Source: Microbacterium nymphoidis
GTDB taxonomy: Bacteria; Actinomycetota; Actinomycetes; Actinomycetales; Microbacteriaceae
Direction of reading: 5' to 3'
Length of the DNA stretch: 64,000 bases
NCBI RefSeq assembly: GCF_021044885.1
Contig: NZ_JAJNOD010000001.1
Span: 62,001-126,000, forward strand
A program made the translations under genes and the position numbers. Below the pieces are notes generated by a model. The model saw nothing but the letters and a program-made list of their open reading frames with translations, made no database searches and was not told where the DNA came from. Of this stretch, positions 53,281-62,420 are shown piece by piece (position 1 is the first letter of the stretch; the number at the start of each line of letters is the position of its first letter).

Positions 53281-54012
53281 TCAGGCCGGGACGCCGAGTG
53301 AGGGACGCAGCGGCTCCAACGCGATGAGCAGGCAGGCCGTCCAGTGGCAGAGGAATGCCAGCACGGTGCATACGTGGAAGATCTCGTGGAAGCCGAAATG
53401 TCCGGGCCACGGGTTGGGCTTCTTGAGCGCGTAGACGACCGCGCCGCCCGAGTACAGCAACCCGCCCACAACCACGAGCACCATCATCGCGACGTTGGCG
53501 TTGAGGAGATCGACGATGTACATGATCGCGGCCCAGCCCAGCAGCAGGTAGATGGCGACGTACAGCCAGCGCGGGGCGTTGATCCAGAAGACCCGGAAGA
53601 GGATCCCGAGCAGCGTCCCGGACCAGACCAGGATCAGCAGCAGGAGTCCCTTCTCCGGCGGCAGTGCGAGTACGGCGAGGGGGGTGTAGGTGCCCGCGAT
53701 CAGCAGCAGGATGTTGGCATGGTCGATCCGCTTCAGCACCACCTTCGTCCGGGGACGCCAGTTGAAACGGTGATAGAGCGCTGAGTTGCCGAACAGCAGC
53801 ATCGAGGTGGCCATGAACACGGCGCTTGCCCACTTCGCAGGTGCGCCCTGAGCCAGGCAGATCAGCACGATTCCCGCAGCGATGGTGACCGGGAAGGTCC
53901 CGGCATGGATCCAGCCGCGCCAGGTGGGCTTGATCTCGATGGTCGCGTCGTCGGCCGCGGCTTCCAGCAACGGGAGCTTCGGCACCGAGGGCGGGGTGTT
54001 CTCGCGTGTCAC
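53281..54012 (-). CDS. Hemolysin III family membrane protein (PAQR/YqfA)
   Basis: A 243-residue seven-helix protein. PAQR metal-site motifs are visible: SALYHRFNW near helix 2, the DHANILLLIAGTYTPL segment, and HFGFHEIFHVCTVLAFLCHW near the end. Family members may be metal-dependent hydrolases linked to membrane homeostasis; haemolysis is not implied. GTG 54012 has TACGCT exactly 6 nt upstream. Confidence 0.9.
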   Translation of the reverse strand: MTRENTPPSVPKLPLLEAAADDATIEIKPTWRGWIHAGTFPVTIAAGIVLICLAQGAPAKWASAVFMATSMLLFGNSALYHRFNWRPRTKVVLKRIDHANILLLIAGTYTPLAVLALPPEKGLLLLILVWSGTLLGILFRVFWINAPRWLYVAIYLLLGWAAIMYIVDLLNANVAMMVLVVVGGLLYSGGAVVYALKKPNPWPGHFGFHEIFHVCTVLAFLCHWTACLLIALEPLRPSLGVPA

Positions 54013-54126
54013 GTTCTGAGCGTAAGGCCCGGAACATTCCGCCGGCTGTACATATCCACGGCGCTACGTGGGCGTCTCTCCACACGACGCTCACGTCTGA
54101 TCGATCCGGGGCGGTAGCGTAGGGGA

Positions 54127-54912
54127 GTGAGCACAACGGGTCGATCCGAGGGCGCCGGTTTCCTGTACCGGTTGTACAGCTCACGGCTGCGGCGTCAGAT
54201 CGATCACGCAAAGGTGCCGCGTCATGTCGCGATGATGATCGACGGTAACCGGCGGTGGGCGCGTCAGCTGGGTTTCCCGAGCCCCGCACACGGACACCGG
54301 GCGGGCGCGGCGAAGATGCAGGAGTTCCTGCGGTGGTGCGACGACCTCGGGATCTCCGTCGTGTCGCTCTACCTGCTCTCGGCGGACAACCTCAGAAAGC
54401 GCGATTCACAAGAGCTCGAAGACCTCATTCAGATCATCGCGGAGCTGGCTGACGCGCTCTCCCGGGAGGCGGGATGGCGGGTGCAGATCGTCGGTCGCCT
54501 GGAACTGCTGCCGGAGGGTCTGCGTGCCGCGCTGACGGAGGTCGCCGAACGGACGGCGGGGAACTCCGGCATGCACGTCAACCTGGCTGTGGGCTATGGC
54601 GGACGCAATGAGATCGTCGACGCCGTGCGCAAGATCATCGAGAAGCACGACGCGCGCGGCGCGTCGATGGAAGAGCTGGCGGCCAACCTCACACCCGAGA
54701 TGCTGGGGGAGCACCTGTACACCGGCGGCCAGCCGGACCCCGACCTCGTGATCCGGACCTCGGGCGAGCAGCGCCTGAGCGACTTCCTGCTGTGGCAGAG
54801 CGCCCACAGCGAGTTCTACTTCGTCGAGGCGCTAGGCCCGGACCTCCGGGAGGTCGACTTCCTGCGCGCGATCCGCGACTACGGGGACCGCGATCGCCGC
54901 TTCGGCAGCTGA
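54127..54912 (+). CDS. uppS: Isoprenyl transferase (undecaprenyl/decaprenyl diphosphate synthase)
   Basis: A 261-residue cis-prenyltransferase that makes the lipid carrier for peptidoglycan and other envelope polymers. The catalytic aspartate is D39 in MMIDGNRRWAR; HRAGAAKMQEFLRWC, LYLLSADNLRKR, NLAVGYGGRNEI and LVIRTSGEQRLSDFLLWQ complete the family signature. GTG 54127 lies exactly 6 nt after TAGCGT, with AGGGGA in between. Confidence 0.94.
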   Translation: MSTTGRSEGAGFLYRLYSSRLRRQIDHAKVPRHVAMMIDGNRRWARQLGFPSPAHGHRAGAAKMQEFLRWCDDLGISVVSLYLLSADNLRKRDSQELEDLIQIIAELADALSREAGWRVQIVGRLELLPEGLRAALTEVAERTAGNSGMHVNLAVGYGGRNEIVDAVRKIIEKHDARGASMEELAANLTPEMLGEHLYTGGQPDPDLVIRTSGEQRLSDFLLWQSAHSEFYFVEALGPDLREVDFLRAIRDYGDRDRRFGS

Positions 54913-55096
54913 GCGCCGGTCACTGTCCGTTCACCCGCTGTCCTCCGACACGCCAGGGAAGGCGCTGGCCCCCGGCACGTGAGGGCGCTAGCGTCTGAGC
55001 ATCGGGCAAGGTGCTCGATCGGGTCGGCTGTGAAACAGGACTCGTGGCTCTCGGCCGACGCGATTGATCCGGATGGATCCGGGTTGGGGGTCGGTT

Positions 55097-56455
55097 GTGA
55101 CCAGTGCAACAGGACAGCGGCACCAGCAGCGGACGCGGCGCGTCAGCACGGATGCGAGCGAGGTGCGGCTGCGCACCTACGTCATCGACACGTCCGTGCT
55201 GTTGAGCGATCCACGTGCGCTGTTCCGTTTCGCGGAGCATTCGGTGGTTCTGCCCGTGACGGTGATCAGTGAACTCGAAGCCAAGCGCAACGACCCGGAG
55301 CTGGGCTACTTCGCCCGGCAGGCGCTGCGTCACCTCGATGATCTGCGTGTTGAACACGGCCGTCTCGACTTCCCGGTGGAGGTGGGCTCCGGCGGCACGC
55401 TGCGCGTGGAACTCGCGAACACCGACACCAGCGTGCTGCCCGCCGGCATCCGGCTGAGTGACAATGACACCCGGATCCTTGCTGTGGCTATGCATCTGCA
55501 GGCGGCGGGGGAAGACGTCACCATCGTGTCCAAGGATCTCCCCATGCGTGTGAAGGCTGCCTCGCTTGGCCTCGAAGCCGAGGAGTACCTCGCCGAGCAG
55601 GCAGCGCACTCGGGGTGGAGTGGCATGGCCACCATCCACGTCGGCTCTGATGAGATCGCCGATCTCTACGATTCCGAGGTGGGCTCGCATCCCGATGCCG
55701 CGGGGCTTCCCGTGAACACCGGGCTGGTGCTGCATTCCGATCGCGGCTCGGCGCTCGCGCGGGTGACCGGTGAGGGGGAGTTCCGCCTCGTGCGGGGCGA
55801 CCGGGAGGCCTTCGGACTGCACGGGCGCTCGGCCGAGCAGCGGATCGCGCTGGATCTGTTGCTGGACCCCGAAGTCGGCATCGTCTCCCTCGGCGGTCGC
55901 GCCGGAACGGGCAAGTCCGCCCTTGCTCTGTGCGCAGGCCTCGAAGCCGTTCTGGAGCGTCAGCAGCAGAAGAAGATCATCGTCTTCCGTCCCCTGTTCG
56001 CGGTCGGTGGTCAGGAGCTGGGCTACCTGCCCGGGGACCAGGGCGAGAAGATGTCGCCCTGGGGGCAGGCGGTGTTCGACACCCTCGGCTCCGTCGTCAG
56101 TGGCAACGTGATGGAGGAGGTGCTCGAACGAGGACTCCTCGAGGTTCTGCCCCTGACGCACATTCGGGGTCGTTCGCTGCATGACGCGTTCGTGATCGTC
56201 GATGAGGCGCAGTCGCTGGAGCGCAACGTCCTGTTGACGGTGCTCAGCCGCATCGGGCAGAACTCGCGCATCGTCCTCACTCACGACGTCGCACAGCGCG
56301 ACAACCTCCGAGTCGGGCGTCATGATGGCGTCGCGTCGGTGATCGAGACGCTCACGGGGCACAGCCTGTTCGCTCATGTGACCTTGACGCGTTCCGAGCG
56401 CAGCGCCATCGCGGCTCTCGTGACGGAACTGCTGGAGGACGGCGAACTGGCCTGA
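55097..56455 (+). CDS. PhoH family ATPase with N-terminal PIN domain (PhoH2-like)
   Basis: A 452-residue protein: a PIN-type RNase domain (about 25-150: [48 protein letters not shown]) fused to a PhoH RecA-like ATPase with Walker [10 protein letters not shown] (266-274), [12 protein letters not shown] (Walker B) and a terminal sensor region. PhoH2 proteins are ATP-dependent RNA helicase/RNases. Start is uncertain: GTG 55097 is chosen, though an ATG at 55073 is in frame and neither has a strong ribosome-binding site. It is followed by the unexplained hairpin chain. Confidence 0.9.
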   Translation: MTSATGQRHQQRTRRVSTDASEVRLRTYVIDTSVLLSDPRALFRFAEHSVVLPVTVISELEAKRNDPELGYFARQALRHLDDLRVEHGRLDFPVEVGSGGTLRVELANTDTSVLPAGIRLSDNDTRILAVAMHLQAAGEDVTIVSKDLPMRVKAASLGLEAEEYLAEQAAHSGWSGMATIHVGSDEIADLYDSEVGSHPDAAGLPVNTGLVLHSDRGSALARVTGEGEFRLVRGDREAFGLHGRSAEQRIALDLLLDPEVGIVSLGGRAGTGKSALALCAGLEAVLERQQQKKIIVFRPLFAVGGQELGYLPGDQGEKMSPWGQAVFDTLGSVVSGNVMEEVLERGLLEVLPLTHIRGRSLHDAFVIVDEAQSLERNVLLTVLSRIGQNSRIVLTHDVAQRDNLRVGRHDGVASVIETLTGHSLFAHVTLTRSERSAIAALVTELLEDGELA

Positions 56456-56520
56456 GGCTCATCGAAGATGAGAACAGTCTCACGGTGTTGTCACCCCGTT
56501 CGCGGGGAAGAGCGGGAAGA
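56456..56520. other. Non-coding start of the phoH downstream region
   Basis: No supported gene. It contains one perfect hairpin, CCCCG-TTCG-CGGGG (56494-56507), without a T-run, which could help end the phoH message or begin the structured region that follows. Confidence 0.5.
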
Positions 56521-56675
56521 ATAGACATGTCGGCCTCAGCGCTGACATGTATCCCATCTCCCCGGGAGTAACAGAACACGAGGAACTCTCACTGCTTCGG
56601 GTGCGGTGAGCATAAACGAGCGGTTCGGGTCCGCTCACCTCGGCCCCCCGGCACCATGTGCCGGGGGTTTCTGTT
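56521..56675 (+). ncRNA. Candidate structured RNA with twin UUCGGGU-loop hairpins and terminator
   Basis: Read on the plus strand this folds into: a 10-bp hairpin (56525-56534 with 56541-56550, one G-U); a three-way junction closed by CGAGG/CCTCG (56579-56583 with 56638-56642) holding hairpin CTCACTGC/GCGGTGAG (56588-56595 with 56603-56610) and hairpin GAGCGG/CCGCTC (56618-56623 with 56631-56636), both with the identical loop TTCGGGT; then an intrinsic terminator CCCCCGGCAC-CAT-GTGCCGGGGG (56645-56667) followed by TTTCTGTTT. No open reading frame is credible. This could be a small RNA, or a riboswitch/attenuator whose downstream gene has been lost. I could not match it to a known family. Confidence 0.5.
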
Positions 56676-56748
56676 TGTGGCGGCAGGTTGCGCGATCCTG
56701 GCTGGGCCTCCGGCTGCTCGCGGGATCTCCGGTGTTGCCGAGCTCGTT

Positions 56749-57049
56749 GTGTCGGGGGAGCGCCATGCGTCGGTGGCTCGCCGTGTGTGGGGCGAGCGCT
56801 GTGCGTCGGGCAGCGTCTCACGATGGGCCGCGTCTCACGTCGGGCAGTGCCGTGCGTCGGGGGAGCGGCTTGCGTTGGGCGAGCGCCTTGCGTGGGGCGA
56901 GTGCCGTGCGTGGGGCGAGCGCCTCGCGTCGGTGGCTCGCCGTGTGTGGGGCGAGCGCCGTGCGTCGGGCAGCGTCTCACGATGGGCCGCGTCTCACGTC
57001 GGGTGAGCGCCGCGCTTCGGGAGAGCGCCCGGCGTCCGGGGAGTTCGTG
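56749..57049. repeat. Minisatellite: 18-bp tandem repeat array
   Basis: About 17 tandem units, nearly all 18 bp, consensus close to GCGTSGGGCGAGCGCCKT. There is a higher-order duplication: 56767-56844 recurs at 56926-57003 with one mismatch, offset 159 bp. All frames are open on both strands because the period is a multiple of three; the minus strand would give a PTHGxR-type hexapeptide repeat. No start, domain or codon pattern supports translation. The flanks (56676-56748 and 57050-57231) show nothing recognisable. Confidence 0.8.
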
Positions 57050-57231
57050 GTGACGGAGATCGTCTCATCGGAGAAGGCGCGCTGCTGGGGCGGTGTTGCG
57101 CTCGAGGATGTGCACGATCTCTCTGAGCGCGCCTGAGGCCAGATCAGCGCACGGGTGCCCGCTCAGATGCCGTTACTCTGGGGCGGCGCGATCGCGGCAC
57201 GGCAGAGAAGCGGAACGGGTCGGTGTAGGTG

Positions 57232-57891
57232 TCAGAGCCAGCGGTAGCCGGCGCCCCGGACGGTCTCGATGTGCTCGGTGCCGAACTTCGTGCGCAGGTA
57301 ACGCACGTAGACATCCACCACGTTCGAACCGGGATCGAAGTCGAGCCCCCACACCCGGCTGAGCAGCTGCTCGCGGCTGAGCACGAGCCCGGGGTTGCGC
57401 AGGAACTGCTCCGCGAGGGCGAACTCGCGTGCCGACAACTCCACCTCACGTCCGCCCACGGTCGCGCGGCGCGCGAGCATATCGAGTGACACCTCGCGAT
57501 GGCTGATCACCATCGAGTTGGCGCTCGTTCCCCCTTCTCGCAGCCGCACGCGCACGCGCGCCAGCAGCTCGTCGAACTTGAACGGCTTGGGGATGTAGTC
57601 GTTCGCTCCGCTGTCGAGGCCTTCAACCATGTCCCGAGTGGAGGTGCGGGCCGTGAGGAGGATCACCGGCATGGTCGAGCCGCTTCCGCGGAGGTGCGCG
57701 AGCACGTCGAATCCATCCATGGTGGGAAGACCGACGTCGAGAAGCATGAGGGAGAACTCGCCGCTCAGCGCGGTCTGGAGGGCCTCACCGCCGTCCTCGA
57801 CGACGGCGGTGAGGTATCCGGCCGCTTCCAGCCCCTTGCTGACGAAGGACGAGATGCGCGGCTCGTCTTCGGCGATCAGGATGCGGGTCAT
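57232..57891 (-). CDS. Response regulator, OmpR/PhoB family
   Basis: A 219-residue two-component regulator. Receiver domain about 1-115 with acidic pocket E9-D10... , phospho-acceptor D52 (MLLDVGLP) and K102 (IPKPFKF); C-terminal winged helix about 130-217 with ELSAREFALAEQFLRN and VVDVYVRYLRTKFG. ATG 57891 overlaps the kinase stop (ATGA), so it is made with its cognate kinase. Targets are unknown. Confidence 0.93.
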   Translation of the reverse strand: MTRILIAEDEPRISSFVSKGLEAAGYLTAVVEDGGEALQTALSGEFSLMLLDVGLPTMDGFDVLAHLRGSGSTMPVILLTARTSTRDMVEGLDSGANDYIPKPFKFDELLARVRVRLREGGTSANSMVISHREVSLDMLARRATVGGREVELSAREFALAEQFLRNPGLVLSREQLLSRVWGLDFDPGSNVVDVYVRYLRTKFGTEHIETVRGAGYRWL

Positions 57892-59453
57892 GCGGTGTCC
57901 TCTCGTAGCGCCACTGTTCCGGCGCGAATCGGTTGGGGCAGGTTCGACCCCGGTCGCCCGAGGTGAGCGGGCACGCGGATCACGAAGGTCGCACCACCAC
58001 CGGGGGTGTCCGTAACGGTACAGGAGCCGCCGTGCGCGCGTGCGATCGCGTCCACGATGGCCAGCCCGAGTCCGGTTCCTCCGACATCGCGCCGGCCGCT
58101 GCCGCGGTCGAACCGGCGGAAGATGCGGTGTCGCATCGCGGGCGGGATGCCCACGCCGTGGTCGCGCACCCACAGGTGCACCTCGTCGGGGGTGAGGGTG
58201 CTGCCCAGTTCGATCGGGCTGCCCTGCGGCGTGTACTTGGCGGCGTTGTCGATGAGGGCGAGCCAGGCCTGCAGAAGACGATCCGGGTTGCCGCGCACGA
58301 TCGTGTCGGCGCGATCCAGGACGCGCCAGGGATGCCCGGGGATGGCCACGATCATCTCGCCGATGCGTTCCGTCAGACGACTGACATCAACCATGCCCAT
58401 CGTGTACTCGTCGTCTTCGACGGTGGCCAGCAGGTCGATGTCCTCCACGAGGCGGGTCATGCGATCCAGTTCCGAGATCCCGATCTCGCGAGCGGAGGCG
58501 ACGTCGGCCGGATCAGCGGGGTTCATCATCTCCAGGTGACCGCGCACGATGGTGATGGGGGTCTTCAGCTCGTGGCGCACGTCGTCGAGCAGACGGCGCT
58601 GAACGTCGACGGAGCCCTCGAGGCGGTCGAGCATCGCGTTGACGGAGCGGCCGACATTGGCGAGGTCATCGGTCCCGCCCTCCGGAACACGCGCAGCGAG
58701 GTGGGAGAGCGAGATCTCGCCCGTCGTGCGCTGCAGGTGCTGCATCGGCGAAAGCAGCCACCGGCCGAGCACCGCCCAGGTGACCAGACCGACGACGATG
58801 AGGATCACGATGGCCACGGCACAGAACACGAGCGCCGCCAGATGCAGTGGATCAAGAGTGTCGTCGAGGTTGATCGCGCGAATCGACACGCCGGTGGTGG
58901 CGTCGCCCTCCACGGTGACGGGGACCGACACCCAGCGAACCGTCGTGTCCCCGAGCTCCGCGGTGCCGAGGGCGGGCGAGTTCGTGCGGGTGGAGCTCGC
59001 GGCGGCCGCCGCGATGAAGTCCGTGTCGGCCGCCATCGCTGCGCTCAGCGTTCCGGCCGAGCGCAGCGCCACCTCACCGTCGATGATGCCGATCGCGGCT
59101 TCGCCATGACCCACGATCCGGCTCAGCTCAGCCCGCAAGAGGGCGTCGACGCTGGTGTAGGCATGCGGGTCGAGGGATCCCGGGACGACTTCGGTGGCCC
59201 CGTGCTGGTCCATGTCGGGCTCGTCGGTGGGGCCACCGAGAAGCGCATCGGCGTGAGAGAGGAGATGCTCATCCACGCCGGAAAGGGCTTGGTTGTACTG
59301 CATCGTGAACGCGACGCCGCCGGACGCGATCAGCGAGATCGCCGTGACCACCAGGATCACGGCGAGCATGCGGGCGCGGGTGGAGAGAATGGTGCGCCGT
59401 GGGCGCGAGGGGAGTCCCCCCGCGCCCACGCTGCGTCTCACACCCGCGGTCAC
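57888..59453 (-). CDS. Sensor histidine kinase with HAMP domain
   Basis: A 521-residue membrane kinase. Two helices (about 29-50 and 206-230) flank an external sensor region; a HAMP segment (RWLLSPMQHLQRTTGEIS) leads to the dimerisation helix with phospho-histidine H294 (VRHELKTPIT). The ATPase has the N box (LIDNAAKYTP), G1 (RDHGVGIP) and G2 (GGTGLGLAI). The start is GTG 59453, only 7 nt beyond the fumC stop, so kinase and regulator may be read through from fumC. The signal sensed is not known. Confidence 0.9.
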   Translation of the reverse strand: MTAGVRRSVGAGGLPSRPRRTILSTRARMLAVILVVTAISLIASGGVAFTMQYNQALSGVDEHLLSHADALLGGPTDEPDMDQHGATEVVPGSLDPHAYTSVDALLRAELSRIVGHGEAAIGIIDGEVALRSAGTLSAAMAADTDFIAAAAASSTRTNSPALGTAELGDTTVRWVSVPVTVEGDATTGVSIRAINLDDTLDPLHLAALVFCAVAIVILIVVGLVTWAVLGRWLLSPMQHLQRTTGEISLSHLAARVPEGGTDDLANVGRSVNAMLDRLEGSVDVQRRLLDDVRHELKTPITIVRGHLEMMNPADPADVASAREIGISELDRMTRLVEDIDLLATVEDDEYTMGMVDVSRLTERIGEMIVAIPGHPWRVLDRADTIVRGNPDRLLQAWLALIDNAAKYTPQGSPIELGSTLTPDEVHLWVRDHGVGIPPAMRHRIFRRFDRGSGRRDVGGTGLGLAIVDAIARAHGGSCTVTDTPGGGATFVIRVPAHLGRPGSNLPQPIRAGTVALREDTA

Positions 59454-59460
59454 GCTGCTG

Positions 59461-60855
59461 TCAGCCCGCGTGCGTCATCGACAGCAGATCGAGCTTCTCG
59501 TCGAGCTGCGCCTCGGTGAGCTCGCCCCGCGCGACGTAGCCGAGGTCGATCACGGCCTCGCGGACGGTGATGCCCTGCGCCACGGCGTGCTTGGCGATCT
59601 TCGCGGCCGCCTCGTAGCCGATCAGCTTGTTGAGGGGCGTCACGATCGACGGGGACATGCCGGCGAAGGCGGCAGCACGCTCGAGGTTGGCCTCCAGGCC
59701 GTCGATCGTCTTGTCGGCCAGAACGCGCATTGCGTTGGAGAGCAGGCGGATCGACTCGAGCAGCGCGGTGCCCATGACCGGGATGGCGACGTTCAGCTCG
59801 AAAGAGCCCGATGCTCCGGCCCAGGCGACCGTGGCGTCGTTGCCGATGACACGGGCGCACACCATGAGCGTGGCCTCGGGAACGACGGGGTTCACCTTGC
59901 CGGGCATGATCGACGAGCCCGGCTGGAGGTCGGGGATGTGGAGCTCGCCGAGACCCGTGTTGGGGCCGGAGCCCATCCAGCGCAGGTCGTTGTTGATCTT
60001 GGTCAGGGAGACGGCGATGGTGCGCAGTGCGCCGGAGGTCTCCACGAGACCGTCGCGGTTCGCCTGGGCCTCGAAGTGGTCCTTCGCCTCGACGATCGGC
60101 AGACCGGTCTCTTCCGCGAGGAGAGCGATGACCTGCTGCGGGAAACCGAGCGGCGTGTTGATGCCGGTACCCACGGCGGTTCCTCCGAGAGGAACCTCGG
60201 CGACGCGCACGAGGGCGGCCTGCACACGCTCCACTCCGAGGCGGATCTGGCGGGCGTAGCCGCCGAACTCCTGGCCGAGGGTGACCGGGGTCGCATCCAT
60301 GAGGTGGGTGCGGCCGGACTTCACCGCGTCCTTCCACAGCACGGCCTTCTTCTCCAGCGCGGTGGCCAGGTACTCGAGAGCGGGGATGAGGTCCTCGATC
60401 AGCGCCTGCGTGACGGCCACGTGGACCGACGTCGGGAAGACGTCGTTCGACGACTGAGAGGCGTTGACATGGTCGTTGGGGTGCACGGGCGAGCCGAGCT
60501 TGCCCGAGGCCAGAGTCGCCAGCACCTCGTTCATGTTCATGTTCGACGAGGTCCCAGAGCCGGTCTGGTACGTGTCGACCGGGAACTGCGCGTCGTACTT
60601 GCCGGTGACGACCTGGTCCGCAGCCCAGGCGATGGCATCGGCGACGTCGCCGTCCAGCGTGCCGAGGCCCTTGTTGGCCAGTGCCGCCGCCTTCTTGATC
60701 CGCGCGAGAGCGGCGATCTGGCGCGATTCCAGGCCCGAGCCGGAGATGGGGAAGTTCTCCACCGCGCGCTGGGTCTGTGCACTGTAGAGCGCGTCCTTGG
60801 GCACGCGGACTTCGCCCATCGTGTCGTGCTCGATGCGGTATTCGGTCTCAGCCAC
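59461..60855 (-). CDS. fumC: Fumarate hydratase, class II
   Basis: A 464-residue TCA-cycle enzyme interconverting fumarate and malate. Signature regions are [52 protein letters not shown] and the mobile loop [15 protein letters not shown]. The start is GTG 60855 with AAGGAGA upstream; longer in-frame readings run into the carbonic anhydrase gene. It lies 26 nt downstream of that gene and just upstream of a kinase gene. Confidence 0.95.
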   Translation of the reverse strand: MAETEYRIEHDTMGEVRVPKDALYSAQTQRAVENFPISGSGLESRQIAALARIKKAAALANKGLGTLDGDVADAIAWAADQVVTGKYDAQFPVDTYQTGSGTSSNMNMNEVLATLASGKLGSPVHPNDHVNASQSSNDVFPTSVHVAVTQALIEDLIPALEYLATALEKKAVLWKDAVKSGRTHLMDATPVTLGQEFGGYARQIRLGVERVQAALVRVAEVPLGGTAVGTGINTPLGFPQQVIALLAEETGLPIVEAKDHFEAQANRDGLVETSGALRTIAVSLTKINNDLRWMGSGPNTGLGELHIPDLQPGSSIMPGKVNPVVPEATLMVCARVIGNDATVAWAGASGSFELNVAIPVMGTALLESIRLLSNAMRVLADKTIDGLEANLERAAAFAGMSPSIVTPLNKLIGYEAAAKIAKHAVAQGITVREAVIDLGYVARGELTEAQLDEKLDLLSMTHAG

Positions 60856-60881
60856 GTCTGTCTCCTTGTGGGTTCGTGTGG

Positions 60882-61529
60882 TCAGGCAGCCGCGGCTGTT
60901 GCGGTGCCCACGGTGAAGTGCGCGTCGACGGTGCCGTCGGCGAGGCGGTAGTTGGCGGCCACGATGGCCAGACGGCCGGCGGCCACGGCGTCGGAGATGA
61001 CCTCGGACGAGTGAAGCAGCTCGGCGACTGTGGACTGCAGGTGCAGCTTTCCGACCAGCTCCGCCGAGACATCCTCCGCCGTGGTTCCCGTCTCGGCCTC
61101 GATCTTGCGCGCCGACGGGACGATTGGGGCGATCAATCGCCACACCGCCGGCGGCAGCACCGGGGCGTCGATGGCCGTGGAATCGATCGCGGCGCGAACC
61201 GCACCGCAGGAGTCGTGACCCAGCACGACGATGAGCGGGACATTGAGGATCGCGACGGCGTACTCCAGCGATCCGATCACCGACGGCGAGGTGACCTGCC
61301 CGGCATTGCGGATGACGAAGAGATCCCCCAGGCCCTGGTCGAAGATGATCTCCGCGGCGAGGCGGGAGTCGGCACATCCGAACAGAGCGGCGTGCGGGAA
61401 CTGCGAGCCGACCGTCTCGTGGCGACGCTCGCTGTCCTGGTGCGGGTGGCCGGGCGTACCGGTGACGAACCGGTGGTTGCCCTCCAGCATCTGAGACCAG
61501 GCCTGCGTGGGGGTGAGCTGCTGGGTCAC
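60882..61529 (-). CDS. Beta-class carbonic anhydrase
   Basis: A 215-residue zinc enzyme that interconverts CO2 and bicarbonate. Zinc ligands C52, H105 and C108 and the catalytic D54-R56 pair are visible (CADSR; GHDSCGA). Bicarbonate supply to carboxylases links to the adjacent TCA gene. The GTG at 61529 overlaps the DUF4245 stop as GTGA. Confidence 0.93.
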   Translation of the reverse strand: MTQQLTPTQAWSQMLEGNHRFVTGTPGHPHQDSERRHETVGSQFPHAALFGCADSRLAAEIIFDQGLGDLFVIRNAGQVTSPSVIGSLEYAVAILNVPLIVVLGHDSCGAVRAAIDSTAIDAPVLPPAVWRLIAPIVPSARKIEAETGTTAEDVSAELVGKLHLQSTVAELLHSSEVISDAVAAGRLAIVAANYRLADGTVDAHFTVGTATAAAA

Positions 61530-62164
61530 TGTGCGGTTTCCTTCTCGATCGTCGTGGCGAGCTGCGTCGCGAATTCGCGGATGAGCTCGTCGGTGGTCTT
61601 GCCGTAGAGCAGTACGTAGTCATCGCCGACCTGCGTACCTAGGGCCTGTGTGACGTTGCCCGCCTTCTCGACGTCGTTGATGGTGAACACCGTCCACTCG
61701 CGTCCGCCGAGGGTCTCCGTCTCGCCGGGCAGGGCGCCCGGGATCCGCAGCAGAGCGTACTTCTCATCGGCGTCGTACACGTCATTGAGACGGACGAATC
61801 CGGTGAGCTTGCTCTCCTCCGTGGGCACGTACGACGCAGTGAAGAGCGCGTATCCCGAGTACGAGTCCAGGATGGCGACGTTGGACCACCAGTTCTCCGG
61901 CGCGTCGATCGCGTAGGTAGTCTTGCCGCTTGCGCTCGTCTGCGCCGCCGCGACCTTCACCGGGTCGGCAGGCTTGATCTCGGGAGCGTTGCCACGCGGC
62001 ACCACCCAGACGATCACGAGCACGATCAGCATCGTGACGATGAGGGCGGCGATCAGGTTGCGGAAGGTCTGCGAGCCCCGGTAGGCGGCGGACGAGGCCG
62101 CCTTGCGATCGGCGGTCTCCTGCGGAGTCTCGGGGCGACCGAGCTCGGCGACGACGCGGGCCAT
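61526..62164 (-). CDS. DUF4245 domain membrane protein
   Basis: A 212-residue protein with a cytoplasmic N terminus, one helix (about 36-56) and an external beta-rich domain ([34 protein letters not shown]). DUF4245 is actinobacterial with no known function and is typically found next to xseB, as here (TGATG overlap). Confidence 0.88.
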   Translation of the reverse strand: MARVVAELGRPETPQETADRKAASSAAYRGSQTFRNLIAALIVTMLIVLVIVWVVPRGNAPEIKPADPVKVAAAQTSASGKTTYAIDAPENWWSNVAILDSYSGYALFTASYVPTEESKLTGFVRLNDVYDADEKYALLRIPGALPGETETLGGREWTVFTINDVEKAGNVTQALGTQVGDDYVLLYGKTTDELIREFATQLATTIEKETAQ

Positions 62165-62391
62165 CAGAGGGCCTCTCCCGAGGGACGGGCGGCATCAAGA
62201 CGAGCCTTCGCGCCGAGCAGCCATTCCTCGCAGCGCTGTGCGAGGCGCTCGCCCCGTTCCCAGAGCGCGAGCGAGCGTTCCAGCGTGGGCGCACCCTGCT
62301 CCAGCTGCGCGACGACCTGGGTCAGTTCATCACGAGCCTGCTCGAACGAGAGCTCGGAGACGTCGACGGGCTCTGCAGTGGCGTCGGTCAT
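62164..62391 (-). CDS. xseB: Exodeoxyribonuclease VII small subunit
   Basis: A 75-residue helical protein with the XseB pattern ([40 protein letters not shown]). Several copies bind each XseA chain to form the single-strand DNA exonuclease. ATG 62391 has TAGGAT exactly 6 nt upstream, so it is expressed from its own leaderless-type promoter as well as following xseA by 29 nt. Confidence 0.93.
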   Translation of the reverse strand: MTDATAEPVDVSELSFEQARDELTQVVAQLEQGAPTLERSLALWERGERLAQRCEEWLLGAKARLDAARPSGEAL

Positions 62392-62420
62392 GATTCCATC
62401 CTAGTTCGGGCGGCGAGGCG

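Noticed and set aside
56521..56675. Identity as 6C RNA, c-di-AMP (ydaO) riboswitch, SRP RNA or tmRNA
   Set aside because: The C-run lies in the terminator stem rather than in loops, and the hallmark conserved blocks of the other families are absent. No known family was assigned.
56480..56980. 166-codon minus-strand frame with PTHGxR repeats
   Set aside because: It is the translation of the 18-bp minisatellite plus the structured RNA region. All frames are open there, and there is no signal peptide, start site or codon bias.
56749..57049. Possible CRISPR array
   Set aside because: Units are contiguous with no unique spacers, repeats are degenerate and only 18 bp, and no cas gene is present.
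57060..57165. Minus-strand fragment that reads like a helical peptide (ALREIVHILERN)
   Set aside because: It is only about 35 codons, lacks a start codon and is preceded by a stop. It could be a gene remnant but nothing supports it.
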